Virus record (IMG/VR): IMGVR_UViG_3300024517_000122
Coordinates: 1 to 21,962 of that record
DNA from: a virus
Reading direction: 5' to 3' (one strand)
DNA length: 21,962 nt
This document shows, piece by piece, positions 5,579 to 13,882 of the stretch. Within the stretch, counting starts at the first letter, position 1; the number at the start of each line of letters is the position of its first letter. The position numbers and the translations under genes are program-made. The notes under the pieces are model-generated. The model was not told the DNA's origin, searched no databases, and saw nothing but the letters and a program-made list of their open reading frames with translations.

Positions 5579-6358
5579 ATGAAATTAGTCTACGACATTA
5601 AAAGTCTTCCTCAAGGATTGGATCCGGGGAACCTGACAAAGATTTATGAACAGCATCATCTGGTATACTGGGACTCTTCCAAAGGAGGTACCAAGCCACA
5701 GCTCTACGGAGATGATGACAAGAAATCACCACTTATGATAGTGGATCTCGAAGGACAGCGAATGAATGTAGCCCGGTATGCACAGGAATTTTCAGACAAT
5801 GAGTTCTGGGATAAGGAACTGCACAATTGCAGGAATTCCCCGATGTACTTCTGGGCAAATTACGGGACACCCGTATATCCACATATACAGGAAGATCTGA
5901 AAAAGTATCTTACTGATATAGGACTTATAGATATTGTGGAAAAGGATTCCGAGAAAGCCAAGGTACTCTGGGAAAAGCAAAAAGCAAAGATCAAGAAAGT
6001 AACTGACAAATACACCATTGAGTTCTTGAAAGAACGTAAGGCTGCCATTGATGCACTCAAGGCAGAATACGATACCAAGGTAGCGTCTCTGGAAACACTT
6101 GTAAAGGAGTTTGCGAAGTTGTTTGATTCCACTGATGCACCCATTGCAGACAAGAAGCGCATTACAGTACTTACAGAAAAAATTTCACGGCATTATCCTA
6201 TATTGCCAAAATATCGCGATATTTACAGAAACAAAAAAGGGAAATGGGACAGACCTATGCTGTTCAACACTTCCTATGGAATACTATTAGAAATGTTTTA
6301 TGACGTACTCGTTGATCAGAATAGGATCGAAGAAAATGTGGATGGCCCAGCCAAGTAA
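5579..6358 (+). CDS. Packaging-region protein with TerL-N-terminus-like motif, 259 residues
   Basis: The protein starts MKLVYDIKSLPQGLDPGNLT. Residues 82-101 (HNCRNSPMYFWANYGTPVYP) resemble the signature at the N-terminus of many large terminases (Cys, Pro, Tyr-Phe, Asn-Tyr). The TerL in this window has a similar GPLYWFVNF at 67-75. No Walker A or B motif or nuclease residues are present, so it is not itself a motor. Residues about 120-182 are a Lys/Glu-rich coiled coil. It lies five genes upstream of TerL in an overlapping chain, so it may be a partner or duplicate of the TerL N-terminal domain. Function is not established. Confidence 0.7.
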   Translation: MKLVYDIKSLPQGLDPGNLTKIYEQHHLVYWDSSKGGTKPQLYGDDDKKSPLMIVDLEGQRMNVARYAQEFSDNEFWDKELHNCRNSPMYFWANYGTPVYPHIQEDLKKYLTDIGLIDIVEKDSEKAKVLWEKQKAKIKKVTDKYTIEFLKERKAAIDALKAEYDTKVASLETLVKEFAKLFDSTDAPIADKKRITVLTEKISRHYPILPKYRDIYRNKKGKWDRPMLFNTSYGILLEMFYDVLVDQNRIEENVDGPAK

Positions 6359-6467
6359 CTGGGCTGAGTTGAGATATACATTACATGAAGAACCTGAAGG
6401 GTTGTTGGATTATGACCCTAATAATATAGAACCGGATTATGAACTATTAAATATGTTTTTAGAATGA
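6342..6467 (+). CDS. Acidic micro-protein, 41 residues
   Basis: ATG at 6342, stop TGA at 6465-6467. The protein begins MAQPSNWAELRYTLHEEPEG and is strongly acidic (Glu and Asp), with a helical C-terminus (DYELLNMFLE). It overlaps the end of the preceding gene by 17 bases, and its stop overlaps the next ATG (ATGA). The chain of overlaps fills what would otherwise be a 105-base gap in a tightly packed operon, which is the main support. No family is recognised. Confidence 0.55.
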   Translation: MAQPSNWAELRYTLHEEPEGLLDYDPNNIEPDYELLNMFLE

Positions 6468-6871
6468 AAAGTAACATGTTCTCTGAACGTCACAGAAGAG
6501 CCGCAAAAAAGATTAATGAATTATTGACCAAATATCCAAAGGGTCCAGATACGTCTGAGCAATACACCTGGCCGATAATGGTTACAAAAAACAACAGAAG
6601 AATGAAACCAATCACAATTAAAGGAAACACGGTAACGCAACAAGAAGTGGAAAATGCCATAATGCATGAAGCGTATATCAAACAAGGGAAGAAAATAACT
6701 GTATGCCATCTTACACTGGTGGACGGATTTGAAGTAGTGGGAACTGCAGGTGTGGTAGACCCTGACAATTACGACCCGAAGATAGGCAATAAGATAGCAA
6801 AGGAAAAAGCACTGGATAAGGTGTGGCAGCATATGGGGAGCATCCTGCAAAATAAGCTTGCTTCCAGATAA
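6464..6871 (+). CDS. N4 gp49 / Sf6 gp66-family protein
   Basis: This 135-residue protein starts MKSNMFSERHRRAAKKINEL. Residues about 78-130 carry the family pattern: KITVCHLTLVDGFEVVGTAG, then VDPDNYDPKIGNKIAKEKAL and a final VWQHMGSIL, matching the conserved layout of the phage gp49/gp66 family (strand, Gly-Phe, acidic Asn-Tyr loop, helix, Trp). The molecular role of that family is unknown. Its N-terminal basic helix is extra compared with the core domain. It is coupled to both neighbours by ATGA and TAATG overlaps. Recognition is from motif order, not a search. Confidence 0.75.
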   Translation: MKSNMFSERHRRAAKKINELLTKYPKGPDTSEQYTWPIMVTKNNRRMKPITIKGNTVTQQEVENAIMHEAYIKQGKKITVCHLTLVDGFEVVGTAGVVDPDNYDPKIGNKIAKEKALDKVWQHMGSILQNKLASR

Positions 6872-7011
6872 TGAATGCTGAATATTATTACATCAATAAA
6901 AAGCGTGTAGCAATATTCATAAGGTTCTTGGAACAGGGAGAGTGTGGATGTGAATATGATATTCAGGAAGAGTATTTTACTCGTGGAAATAAATTATATA
7001 AAAAATTATGA
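6871..7011 (+). CDS. Micro-protein, 46 residues
   Basis: The ATG at 6871 overlaps the previous stop by one base (TAATG), and the stop TGA at 7009-7011 overlaps the next ATG (ATGA). The protein begins MNAEYYYINKKRVAIFIRFL and continues with EQGECGCEYDIQEEYF, including a CGC pair. Mixed charge with helical tendency; no family recognised. Overlap on both sides in the packaging operon strongly suggests it is translated. Confidence 0.6.
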   Translation: MNAEYYYINKKRVAIFIRFLEQGECGCEYDIQEEYFTRGNKLYKKL

Positions 7012-7640
7012 TACAACTTCATCCAATAGACAATTTTGACCTGAAGGTAAATTACTGGTTGGAATACCCTTCTTATAAGGTACATAGTATCTTTGGGGAA
7101 ATATACCGTATCAATAAAAAGGAGAACCTTGAGAAGTCTTCAAGATTCATGTGGCTTCTTGCTCTGTGTTATGACAGGAAGAGTGCCATCTACTCTCAAC
7201 CGGAACTGGACAAATGGGAAGTATCAGGGGAGCAGCTTTTTGATGATGAGCATTTTATGGTGAACCTGTTGGAAGCACCTGAAAAGTGTAAGGTTCTATT
7301 GATGCCTCCGGGAATGGATCTTCGTGATACTATTATACAGTTTGAGAAAAGCATTGATACACCTCTGGGTATTTCTTTGCGCAGGCTGGAAAAGAAACTT
7401 GATGAAAGGACTACCTTTATAACCGATACAGAGTACAGTGTAGATTATTATGAACAGGTAGGAAATAAGAATGTGCTCAAAAAAGGTTCGGCAGACCAGT
7501 TGGACAGGATGTTCGCTGCCACGGAAAAGATAAACGGAATTATACTCTCGGCGATGGATTCTCTGAAAGCCTCTGAAACAGCAGGCTCTACCAAAGGTGG
7601 ACAAAAGGAATCCCTGAGTGATGGAAATAAATCATTTTAA
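7008..7640 (+). CDS. Candidate small terminase-like protein, 210 residues
   Basis: The protein starts MIQLHPIDNFDLKVNYWLEY and ends only two bases before the TerL start. Its N-terminal part (EYPSYKVHSIFGEIYRINKK, then SSRFMWLLALCYDRKSAIYS) is hydrophobic and helical, the middle has EKSIDTPLGISLRRLEKKLD, and residues about 165-185 form another helix before a polar Gly/Ser/Lys tail. No helix-turn-helix can be assigned with confidence. Small terminase subunits are often encoded directly before TerL, are of this size and are mostly helical, so that role is the best guess from position alone. Confidence 0.75.
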   Translation: MIQLHPIDNFDLKVNYWLEYPSYKVHSIFGEIYRINKKENLEKSSRFMWLLALCYDRKSAIYSQPELDKWEVSGEQLFDDEHFMVNLLEAPEKCKVLLMPPGMDLRDTIIQFEKSIDTPLGISLRRLEKKLDERTTFITDTEYSVDYYEQVGNKNVLKKGSADQLDRMFAATEKINGIILSAMDSLKASETAGSTKGGQKESLSDGNKSF

Positions 7641-7642
7641 AT

Positions 7643-9967
7643 ATGGCGCTACCCATACATGATGACATGTGGATTCTCTACAAGAATCGAATACCTGTAG
7701 AGAAAGTAAAGGATGCTATCAATCCACCTATACTAAATCCTTTAGGGGTCAAGTATATGCGTTACTGGAAAGAGCAGAAACGAAGATGTATTGATGGGTA
7801 TTGGGTAGAGCATGAAGGAGATCATAAATGGGTATCTGGACCTCTGTACTGGTTTGTGAACTTCTGGAAAATAAAACTCACACCAAAAGGAAGCAAGTCG
7901 AAATTAAAGAGAACAGGTATACCTTTCCTTCGGGATCTGGAATGGATAAAAGCCCAACTTCATGAAGAAGCACGGGGCTTTTCCGGTTTTGAGGATGACG
8001 ATGAGTTTACCTGTCATACTATATTAAAGGACATCGATCCCATTAAGGACCCACAGGATTTTGAGGATACCATGATGGAGTACAACAGTCCTGAACTCAT
8101 CAAGGGTGCCATTATAAATTCCAAAGGAGAGTTCAAGAAATTCATGCCTGCCAGGGATTATCTGAGGATGTATTTCAAAAAGGATCTTGGTAAGGCTGAA
8201 TACTTCAACATGTCATTCAATATGGCTGACATGGAAGCAAGGGGAGGTGGGAAATCCTATTGGGCTTCTTCTTGTCTGGCACATAATTTTCTGTTCGATG
8301 GGGCTACGGATTATGATGAGTATCTGGAACTCAAGCAAAATGATGAGCAGATGACATCCGAGACACTTGTAGGCGCTATTGACACCAAGTATTCCAATGA
8401 CCTTATCTCTAAAATGAAGTTAGGGCTCAACAATTTGCCCGGCAGGAGAAAGATAGGAGATCAGGATTATCCTTCACCATTCCATAAAAGGTATTCAGGT
8501 TCTTGGGAATCCGGTAAGACCATCACTGCAGGATATGACATCAAGATAGGTGGACAATGGAGCCGTAAAGGTTCTGCCTCACTTATACAACACAGGAGTT
8601 TCAAGGACAATCATGTGGCGGCCAACGGTACACGTCCCAACTGGTCAGTGATTGATGAGGTAGGATTCATGGTGAACCTTATCGAAGTTCTTGGGCAAAT
8701 GAAAGAAGCAGCGGCAGATGGAACCGTTAAACAAGGTGTTATCTGGATGACTGGAACAGGTGGGGACATGACAGGTGGTGCAACGGAAGCTGTAAAACAG
8801 GTGTTCTATTCTCCGGGTGCATTCGACTGTCTGGAATTTGATGATGAGTTCGAAGGATATATGACGAAAATAGGATTCTTTGTTCCTGCATGGATGACAC
8901 TTAATCAGTTCAAAGATGAACTGGGTAATACCAATTGGAGAGCTGCTGTCAGGTATCTGCACAAGACTCGTGAACGTCTTAAGAGAAATGTCAAGAAGAA
9001 ACAGGCTTATGAAGATGAGATCGTACAACGACCACTGGTACACTCTGAAGTATTCTTGTTAACGCACAATTCCATTTTGCCTGGTGCAGACTTAAAAGAA
9101 CATATGGACAACATGCTTTCCATGCAAAGTGATCCGGCTATCAAGGGAATCTCAGGTTGGATGCATATTGATGACCAAGGGGAAGTAAGCTTTAAACTGG
9201 ATGATGATAAGTTCCCGACGGACTATCCTGTAAAGGCTACTGACAACAATCACGGTGCTGTTGTCATATGGGAACCACCTGATAAAGATGCAGAATACGG
9301 GTGGTATTGTGGAGGTCTGGATCCATACGATTTTGATATTGCACCAAATTCCGTATCTTTAGGCTCAATAATAGTTGTCAGGCGAGGTACAGCGCTCAAT
9401 GGTGGGTACGACAGAATTGTTGCCGAATACACCGGAAGACCTCAACTCGCCACTACGTTCTATGAACAGGCTCGAAGATTGTTGTTGTATTACGGAGATG
9501 CGCAGTGTTTGTATGAGAATGAGAAGCAAATGATAAAGGATCATTTCAAGAAAATGTACTCTATCGGATTGTTGGCATTTACACCCGGAGTGTTGAAAGC
9601 CAATGAGACTTCCAAGACTGCAAAGACAAGAATTTACGGGCAACATATGAGTACAACGGTAAAGAATGAAGCAGAGATTTACCTACGCGAATGGCTCTTA
9701 ACACCAATTGGCGATGGAAAATTGCAATTACATACAATAAAATCTATACCTTTGCTCAAAGAGTTGATCTCTTATAATGTGGATGGCAACTTCGACAGGG
9801 TGATCGCACTTATGCTTGCAGTTATCCAGCTCATACAAATGAGGAACATTATAATTGAAGAGAAGCGTAAAGAAGCAGAACAGAAAGATCGGGAGGATGA
9901 CAATACACCTCCGGACTTCTTCAATAGAAAATTATTCGCAGGGAATATGTCACATAATAGAAGATAA
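7643..9967 (+). CDS. terL: Large terminase subunit (TerL)
   Basis: This 774-residue ATPase-nuclease drives DNA into the prohead and cuts concatemers. An N-terminal extension of about 195 residues precedes the ATPase. Walker A is ARGGGKSY at 199-206 (Lys204, Ser205), Walker B is SVIDEV at 335-340 (Asp338, Glu339), and the coupling motif TGTGGD is at 370-375. The C-terminal RNase-H-like nuclease has its first acidic residue in GGLDPYDFD (Asp560), a candidate second in CLYENE, and the third in FDRVIALML (Asp718). The length and late Walker A fit crAss-like terminases rather than the 450-600 residues common elsewhere. It is immediately followed by the portal gene. All catalytic motifs appear intact, so it should be functional. 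Confidence 0.95.
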   Translation: MALPIHDDMWILYKNRIPVEKVKDAINPPILNPLGVKYMRYWKEQKRRCIDGYWVEHEGDHKWVSGPLYWFVNFWKIKLTPKGSKSKLKRTGIPFLRDLEWIKAQLHEEARGFSGFEDDDEFTCHTILKDIDPIKDPQDFEDTMMEYNSPELIKGAIINSKGEFKKFMPARDYLRMYFKKDLGKAEYFNMSFNMADMEARGGGKSYWASSCLAHNFLFDGATDYDEYLELKQNDEQMTSETLVGAIDTKYSNDLISKMKLGLNNLPGRRKIGDQDYPSPFHKRYSGSWESGKTITAGYDIKIGGQWSRKGSASLIQHRSFKDNHVAANGTRPNWSVIDEVGFMVNLIEVLGQMKEAAADGTVKQGVIWMTGTGGDMTGGATEAVKQVFYSPGAFDCLEFDDEFEGYMTKIGFFVPAWMTLNQFKDELGNTNWRAAVRYLHKTRERLKRNVKKKQAYEDEIVQRPLVHSEVFLLTHNSILPGADLKEHMDNMLSMQSDPAIKGISGWMHIDDQGEVSFKLDDDKFPTDYPVKATDNNHGAVVIWEPPDKDAEYGWYCGGLDPYDFDIAPNSVSLGSIIVVRRGTALNGGYDRIVAEYTGRPQLATTFYEQARRLLLYYGDAQCLYENEKQMIKDHFKKMYSIGLLAFTPGVLKANETSKTAKTRIYGQHMSTTVKNEAEIYLREWLLTPIGDGKLQLHTIKSIPLLKELISYNVDGNFDRVIALMLAVIQLIQMRNIIIEEKRKEAEQKDREDDNTPPDFFNRKLFAGNMSHNRR

Positions 9968-9971
9968 AATC

Positions 9972-12428
9972 ATGCAAACAGAAACCTTAGCCTACACTAC
10001 CTCTCCCAACGCGATGCCACCACAGCATCTCAACAGTACTTCTAAAACACCTAAATGGGGACGCGATACAGTACTCTCCATAAAATCCATGTCAACGGTC
10101 ACTGATGATATGGGAAGAAGTTCTCGGGAAAACAAGGAAATCAATTATGATCTTGTAAACTCAAAGTTCAGGGAGCAGGACTTTGATTACGTACTTAACC
10201 CAATGGGTATCAATATGCAGAAGTATGGGGGAACTCCTACCAAGATGCAGAACTACAATATAATCCGGTCAAGGTTGGAAACTCTTCGAGGTGAAGAGAT
10301 GAACTCTTCGCTGGATTTCTTTGTGTATGCCATCTCAGGAGAAGCCGTATCTGCAAAGAAACAGAAGAAGAAGGAAATGCTTAAGGATCTGATGAAAGCC
10401 CATATTCGTATGGAGCTTCAGTTGGATAAGCAGATAACTGACTTGGAAGCACAGATAGCAGAACTTCGCAAAGCCATAGGCACTATTCAGGACCAGACAC
10501 AATTACAACAGGCGCAGGCGCAGATGCAACAACTTATGCAGCAACGTCAGAACATGCCTGACATCAAGCTGGAGATGGAGCGTTTCAATTCCACTTATGT
10601 AGATCCTACAGAACGTGTCAATACCAAGATATTAAAGATGCTCAAGCATCAGGACCAACTGGCATTGAAGTTCAACCTTGGTTGGTTTCATGCACTGGTA
10701 TCTGCAGAAGAGATATATTATACAGGAATCACAAAAGGGCATCCTTCCACACGAACCGTAAATCCTTTGCAGTTCGATTATGACAAGGAGGCAAATACTA
10801 CATTTATACATCAGGGGAACTGGGCAAAAGAAGAATACTGGTTACCCATTGGTGAGGCCATCTCACAATTTGGAGATGTGCTTACTGATATGCAGGTAAA
10901 GAAAATATCCAATGGACAGGCAGGTCATTCTTATTTCCAGAATGGTATGCATCAGTCTTTTGCCTATTCATATGATGGTGGACAGCGCAGGCACTTTGCC
11001 GATCAGGGTGCTGCCTCGCATGTATATATCATGCAGTGTGCATGGCGTTCTTTCCATAAGGTAGGGATGCTGAGATACAAGGACCCACGTTCAGGGAAAT
11101 GGGAAGAGATAGAAGTGGATGACACTTTCAAGATGACTGATGAACTTAGGGAATTAGGGGCACAACTTTCATGGGAGTGGGAAGATGAGATATGGGAAGG
11201 AACCATGATAGGCAGTGACATCTTTGTCAATGTACGTCCAAAGAACAACCAGACAAAAAATCTTCCGTACATAGGGTATGTCTACAACAATATCAATTCA
11301 GTGGCTACCTCTATGGTAGACCTTGTCAAGTCACATCAGTACACCTATATTATAGTATGGTGGCGTCTTGAACAGGAATTGGCAAAAGCAAAAGGCAAGA
11401 AGTTCATCATGGACCTTGCACAACTTCCACAGTCTATGGGATGGGATGTAGACCAATGGATGTACTATTTTGAGAATCTGGGTGTAGCCTGGATCAACTC
11501 AAGGGAAGAAGGACGTAAAGGAGATCCTACATCAGTGGCACAGTTCAACCAGTTCCAGTCAATTGACATGGCACTCTCACAAGTGGTGAGTCAGTATATG
11601 GAAGTAATAAAGAAACTGGAGATACTGGTAGAGGACATCATGGGTGTATCACCACAACGTATGGGTGGTATCAAACCTTCTGAGACTGCAACAGGTGCAC
11701 AGACTGCCATCTCACGTTCTACCAATGTCACAAAACCGTGGTTCTATTTCCACGATATGGTCAAGGAAGCAGTTCTGAACGAACTTCTGGAACTTGCCAA
11801 GATAGCATATATAGATGGAGGAGAATATGAATTCCTTGATGGGCTGGATGTAGCAACTCTGAAGATTGACGGTGATAAGCTCAACGGTTCTCACATGGGC
11901 TGTTTTGTAACCAACTCTTTTGATGACCGTAAGAAACTTGACAAAATGGAAGAACTGCTTATAATGGCAGTACAGCAAGGCAAGGCTTCTCTTCTGGATA
12001 TTGCGAATACCATTGACTCACCATCTATGTCTTACGCGAAAGCTGCCTTGGATGAAGGCGAACGCAAAGCACAGGAAAATGCACAGGCTTCTCAAAAAGC
12101 CACGTCTGATGATAATCAGAAAAAGATCGAAGCTGCTGCCAAGGAGAAAGAACTTGACAGAGCCAAGGATATTCAAATATCTGATGCTGAGATAGGAAAG
12201 GATATTCTGCTTAAGAAACTGGAACTTGGAGTGACCAGTGCTGAGCAGGATGATGGTACAGGCATTGCCAAGATAGTTGCAGATGCCACTATTGAAGAGG
12301 ATAAACTCGACTTTGAAAAAGACAAGGAGAAAACACGAGCTTCTGAGAAACAGCAGGAACTTAAATTAAAGGATAAAGAAATCAAAGCTAAAAACAATGG
12401 AACTAAAACCGAAAGTAAAAGCAATTAA
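9972..12428 (+). CDS. Portal protein
   Basis: The frame is open from 9855, inside TerL, but the ATG at 9972 (MQTETLAYTTSPNAMPPQHL), just after the TerL stop, is preferred, giving 818 residues. Portals form the dodecameric ring at the capsid vertex through which DNA passes. Residues about 136-206 are a Gln-rich coiled coil. Near 557-580, DIMGVSPQRMGGI followed by SETATGAQTAI is typical of the portal region ahead of the crown. The last 130 residues are charged and helical, with many Lys/Glu. Position directly after TerL and the large size match crAss-like phages. The last 32 bases overlap the next gene. Confidence 0.88.
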   Translation: MQTETLAYTTSPNAMPPQHLNSTSKTPKWGRDTVLSIKSMSTVTDDMGRSSRENKEINYDLVNSKFREQDFDYVLNPMGINMQKYGGTPTKMQNYNIIRSRLETLRGEEMNSSLDFFVYAISGEAVSAKKQKKKEMLKDLMKAHIRMELQLDKQITDLEAQIAELRKAIGTIQDQTQLQQAQAQMQQLMQQRQNMPDIKLEMERFNSTYVDPTERVNTKILKMLKHQDQLALKFNLGWFHALVSAEEIYYTGITKGHPSTRTVNPLQFDYDKEANTTFIHQGNWAKEEYWLPIGEAISQFGDVLTDMQVKKISNGQAGHSYFQNGMHQSFAYSYDGGQRRHFADQGAASHVYIMQCAWRSFHKVGMLRYKDPRSGKWEEIEVDDTFKMTDELRELGAQLSWEWEDEIWEGTMIGSDIFVNVRPKNNQTKNLPYIGYVYNNINSVATSMVDLVKSHQYTYIIVWWRLEQELAKAKGKKFIMDLAQLPQSMGWDVDQWMYYFENLGVAWINSREEGRKGDPTSVAQFNQFQSIDMALSQVVSQYMEVIKKLEILVEDIMGVSPQRMGGIKPSETATGAQTAISRSTNVTKPWFYFHDMVKEAVLNELLELAKIAYIDGGEYEFLDGLDVATLKIDGDKLNGSHMGCFVTNSFDDRKKLDKMEELLIMAVQQGKASLLDIANTIDSPSMSYAKAALDEGERKAQENAQASQKATSDDNQKKIEAAAKEKELDRAKDIQISDAEIGKDILLKKLELGVTSAEQDDGTGIAKIVADATIEEDKLDFEKDKEKTRASEKQQELKLKDKEIKAKNNGTKTESKSN

Positions 12429-12657
12429 AGAGCCGAAGAGTTACGGACACATTACGCTGAACTCGTCCGATTTTCCCGGTGTTGCAGACCTGACATTAGG
12501 AGAGAAAAAAGAAATTACGATAAGTGTGGATATAAGAGCACTGGAAAAGCCGGATTCATGGCAAATCAGTGAGGGTAGGCTAAAACCTACAGATGTTATA
12601 GCTCGTATCAACATCTTGGGAGTGAAGCTTCCTGCTAAAAAGAAAGAGGTTAAATAA
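12397..12657 (+). CDS. Small conserved-position protein between portal and scaffold, 86 residues
   Basis: The start ATG lies within the end of the portal gene (32-base overlap in another frame), giving MELKPKVKAIKEPKSYGHIT. The protein is basic at both ends with a beta-rich centre (KKEITISVDIRAL, DVIARINILGVKL), consistent with a small beta domain. No family is recognised. Small proteins at this position could be head-completion, decoration or scaffold-associated factors, but nothing specific supports any of these. It is the last gene before the scaffold/capsid promoter. Confidence 0.65.
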   Translation: MELKPKVKAIKEPKSYGHITLNSSDFPGVADLTLGEKKEITISVDIRALEKPDSWQISEGRLKPTDVIARINILGVKLPAKKKEVK

Positions 12658-12694
12658 ATGATTTATAGAGGTTTAAAAAAATTACCATAAAAAC

Positions 12695-12715
12695 TCATAA
12701 CAAAATTTGTTATGA
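12695..12715. promoter_or_regulatory. Operator-like dyad TAACAANNNTTGTTA, copy 2
   Basis: A perfect inverted repeat with 10-bp arms around a single A; its core at 12698-12712 matches the dyad at 4891-4905. The one-base centre argues against an RNA hairpin and for a protein-binding site. It covers the -33 element TTTG of the scaffold/capsid promoter. Confidence 0.55.
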
Positions 12716-12738
12716 TACGTAATTTTATATTACCTTTA
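12706..12738 (+). promoter_or_regulatory. Promoter of the scaffold/capsid operon
   Basis: TTTG (12706-12709), then a 21-base spacer, then TACCTTTA (12731-12738), one base from the Bacteroidetes -7 consensus. The leader CAACAACAAAAG starts 11 bases after the first base of the -7 box, the same spacing as at the 4906 promoter. Confidence 0.65.
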
Positions 12739-12741
12739 CAG

Positions 12742-12753
12742 CAACAACAAAAG
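12742..12753 (+). repeat. Leader 12-mer CAACAACAAAAG, copy 2
   Basis: Identical to 4917-4928 and 15441-15452. It ends seven bases before the scaffold start and would lie at the message 5' end. No Shine-Dalgarno site is visible between it and the ATG. Confidence 0.6.
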
Positions 12754-12760
12754 TGTAACC

Positions 12761-13870
12761 ATGAGTGAATTTAAGACGTTCTGGGGTGATATGGCAGTAA
12801 CCGGTAAAGTGACTGACGCACCCAAAGATGACAAAAAAGAGGACCCAAAAAAAGGAGAAACTGTAGATGACCCAAAAGGTGAGGAAGTTAAAGACGTTAA
12901 GGAAAAGCCTGAAGAGCCAGAGAAAGAAAAAAAGGGAGAAGATGCAGGAGATGATCAGGATAAGGGAGATGGGGAACCGGAATACGAGTTTACCGAAGAT
13001 GACATCTCTAAAGCCTATACGATGCTTCTTGAAGAAGACGTCCTAGAAGCTGAAGAAGATCAGGAGTTTGAGGGAACAACAACAGGATTGGCAGATGCCG
13101 TGGCTGCTACTGTACAATCCAAGTTAAAGAAGGAAATAGCAGCTATCCCCGAAGTAGTGCAGGAGTTTTATTCTCATGTGATCAACGGAGAGGATCCAAG
13201 TTCTTTTACACCCACACAAGCAGAAACGATGTGGGATGAATACGATATTAGTGAGGAAGCTGCTCAGGAAGCAACACTCAGGGCTTTGTACAAGTCTCAG
13301 GAAATGACAGAAGAGGATATTGAAGAGGAAATTGAGGATATCAAGGCTGCAGATAAGCTGGAAAAGAAAGCTGAAATTGCCAAGAATACACTGGCAAAAG
13401 CTCAGAAGACACGGATAGCAAATACTGCAAAAGCCAAAGAACAGGCTACCAAAGATGCTGAAAAAGCTGCATTGAAAGAAGTGGACGACATCAAGAAGTC
13501 CATTGATGATATGAAAGAGATAGCAGGTTTTGAGCTTACTGATAAAAGAAAGACTGCATTCAAGGATTATCTTTTCAAGGTTCAGCCAAGAACCGGTAAG
13601 ACACAGATGCAGGATAACATGGCAGACAAGGACAGGCGAATGACAATTGCTTTCCTTGATTTCGTGAATTACACGAAAGCAGATCTTGCCAAAGAAGAAG
13701 CGACCAAACTCACAAAACAAAGGAAAAAGAAGCTGGTGCGATTTTCCGACAAGAATGTCAAAAACAAGAATAGCAGTGCAACTGTTACTACTGATACTGA
13801 CAACAAAACCAAGGGTAAGTTAATTATCCCAGGAATATTCGGACCACAGAAAATAGAAATAGAAGACTAA
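12761..13870 (+). CDS. Scaffold-like protein, 369 residues
   Basis: The protein starts MSEFKTFWGDMAVTGKVTDA. Residues about 20-95 are a disordered, highly charged segment of Asp, Glu, Lys and Pro; residues about 190-260 are a long Lys/Glu/Ala coiled coil; the C-terminus is basic (KQRKKKLVRF). A charged, helical protein directly before the major capsid gene is the usual profile and position of a capsid scaffold, which shapes the prohead and then leaves or is degraded. No protease domain is seen. It shares a promoter with the capsid gene, 12 bases downstream. An internal virion protein is the main alternative. Confidence 0.75.
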   Translation: MSEFKTFWGDMAVTGKVTDAPKDDKKEDPKKGETVDDPKGEEVKDVKEKPEEPEKEKKGEDAGDDQDKGDGEPEYEFTEDDISKAYTMLLEEDVLEAEEDQEFEGTTTGLADAVAATVQSKLKKEIAAIPEVVQEFYSHVINGEDPSSFTPTQAETMWDEYDISEEAAQEATLRALYKSQEMTEEDIEEEIEDIKAADKLEKKAEIAKNTLAKAQKTRIANTAKAKEQATKDAEKAALKEVDDIKKSIDDMKEIAGFELTDKRKTAFKDYLFKVQPRTGKTQMQDNMADKDRRMTIAFLDFVNYTKADLAKEEATKLTKQRKKKLVRFSDKNVKNKNSSATVTTDTDNKTKGKLIIPGIFGPQKIEIED

Positions 13871-13882
13871 AAATTAAAGATT

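Noticed and set aside
9855-9971. Upstream extension of the portal gene into TerL
   Set aside because: The extra 39 residues come from an alternative frame of TerL; the ATG at 9972 directly after the TerL stop is the natural start.
13124-13720. Long minus-strand open frame (198 codons) opposite the scaffold gene
   Set aside because: It mirrors the Lys/Glu-rich codons of the scaffold gene, giving a Phe/Cys/Leu-rich improbable protein; a shadow frame.
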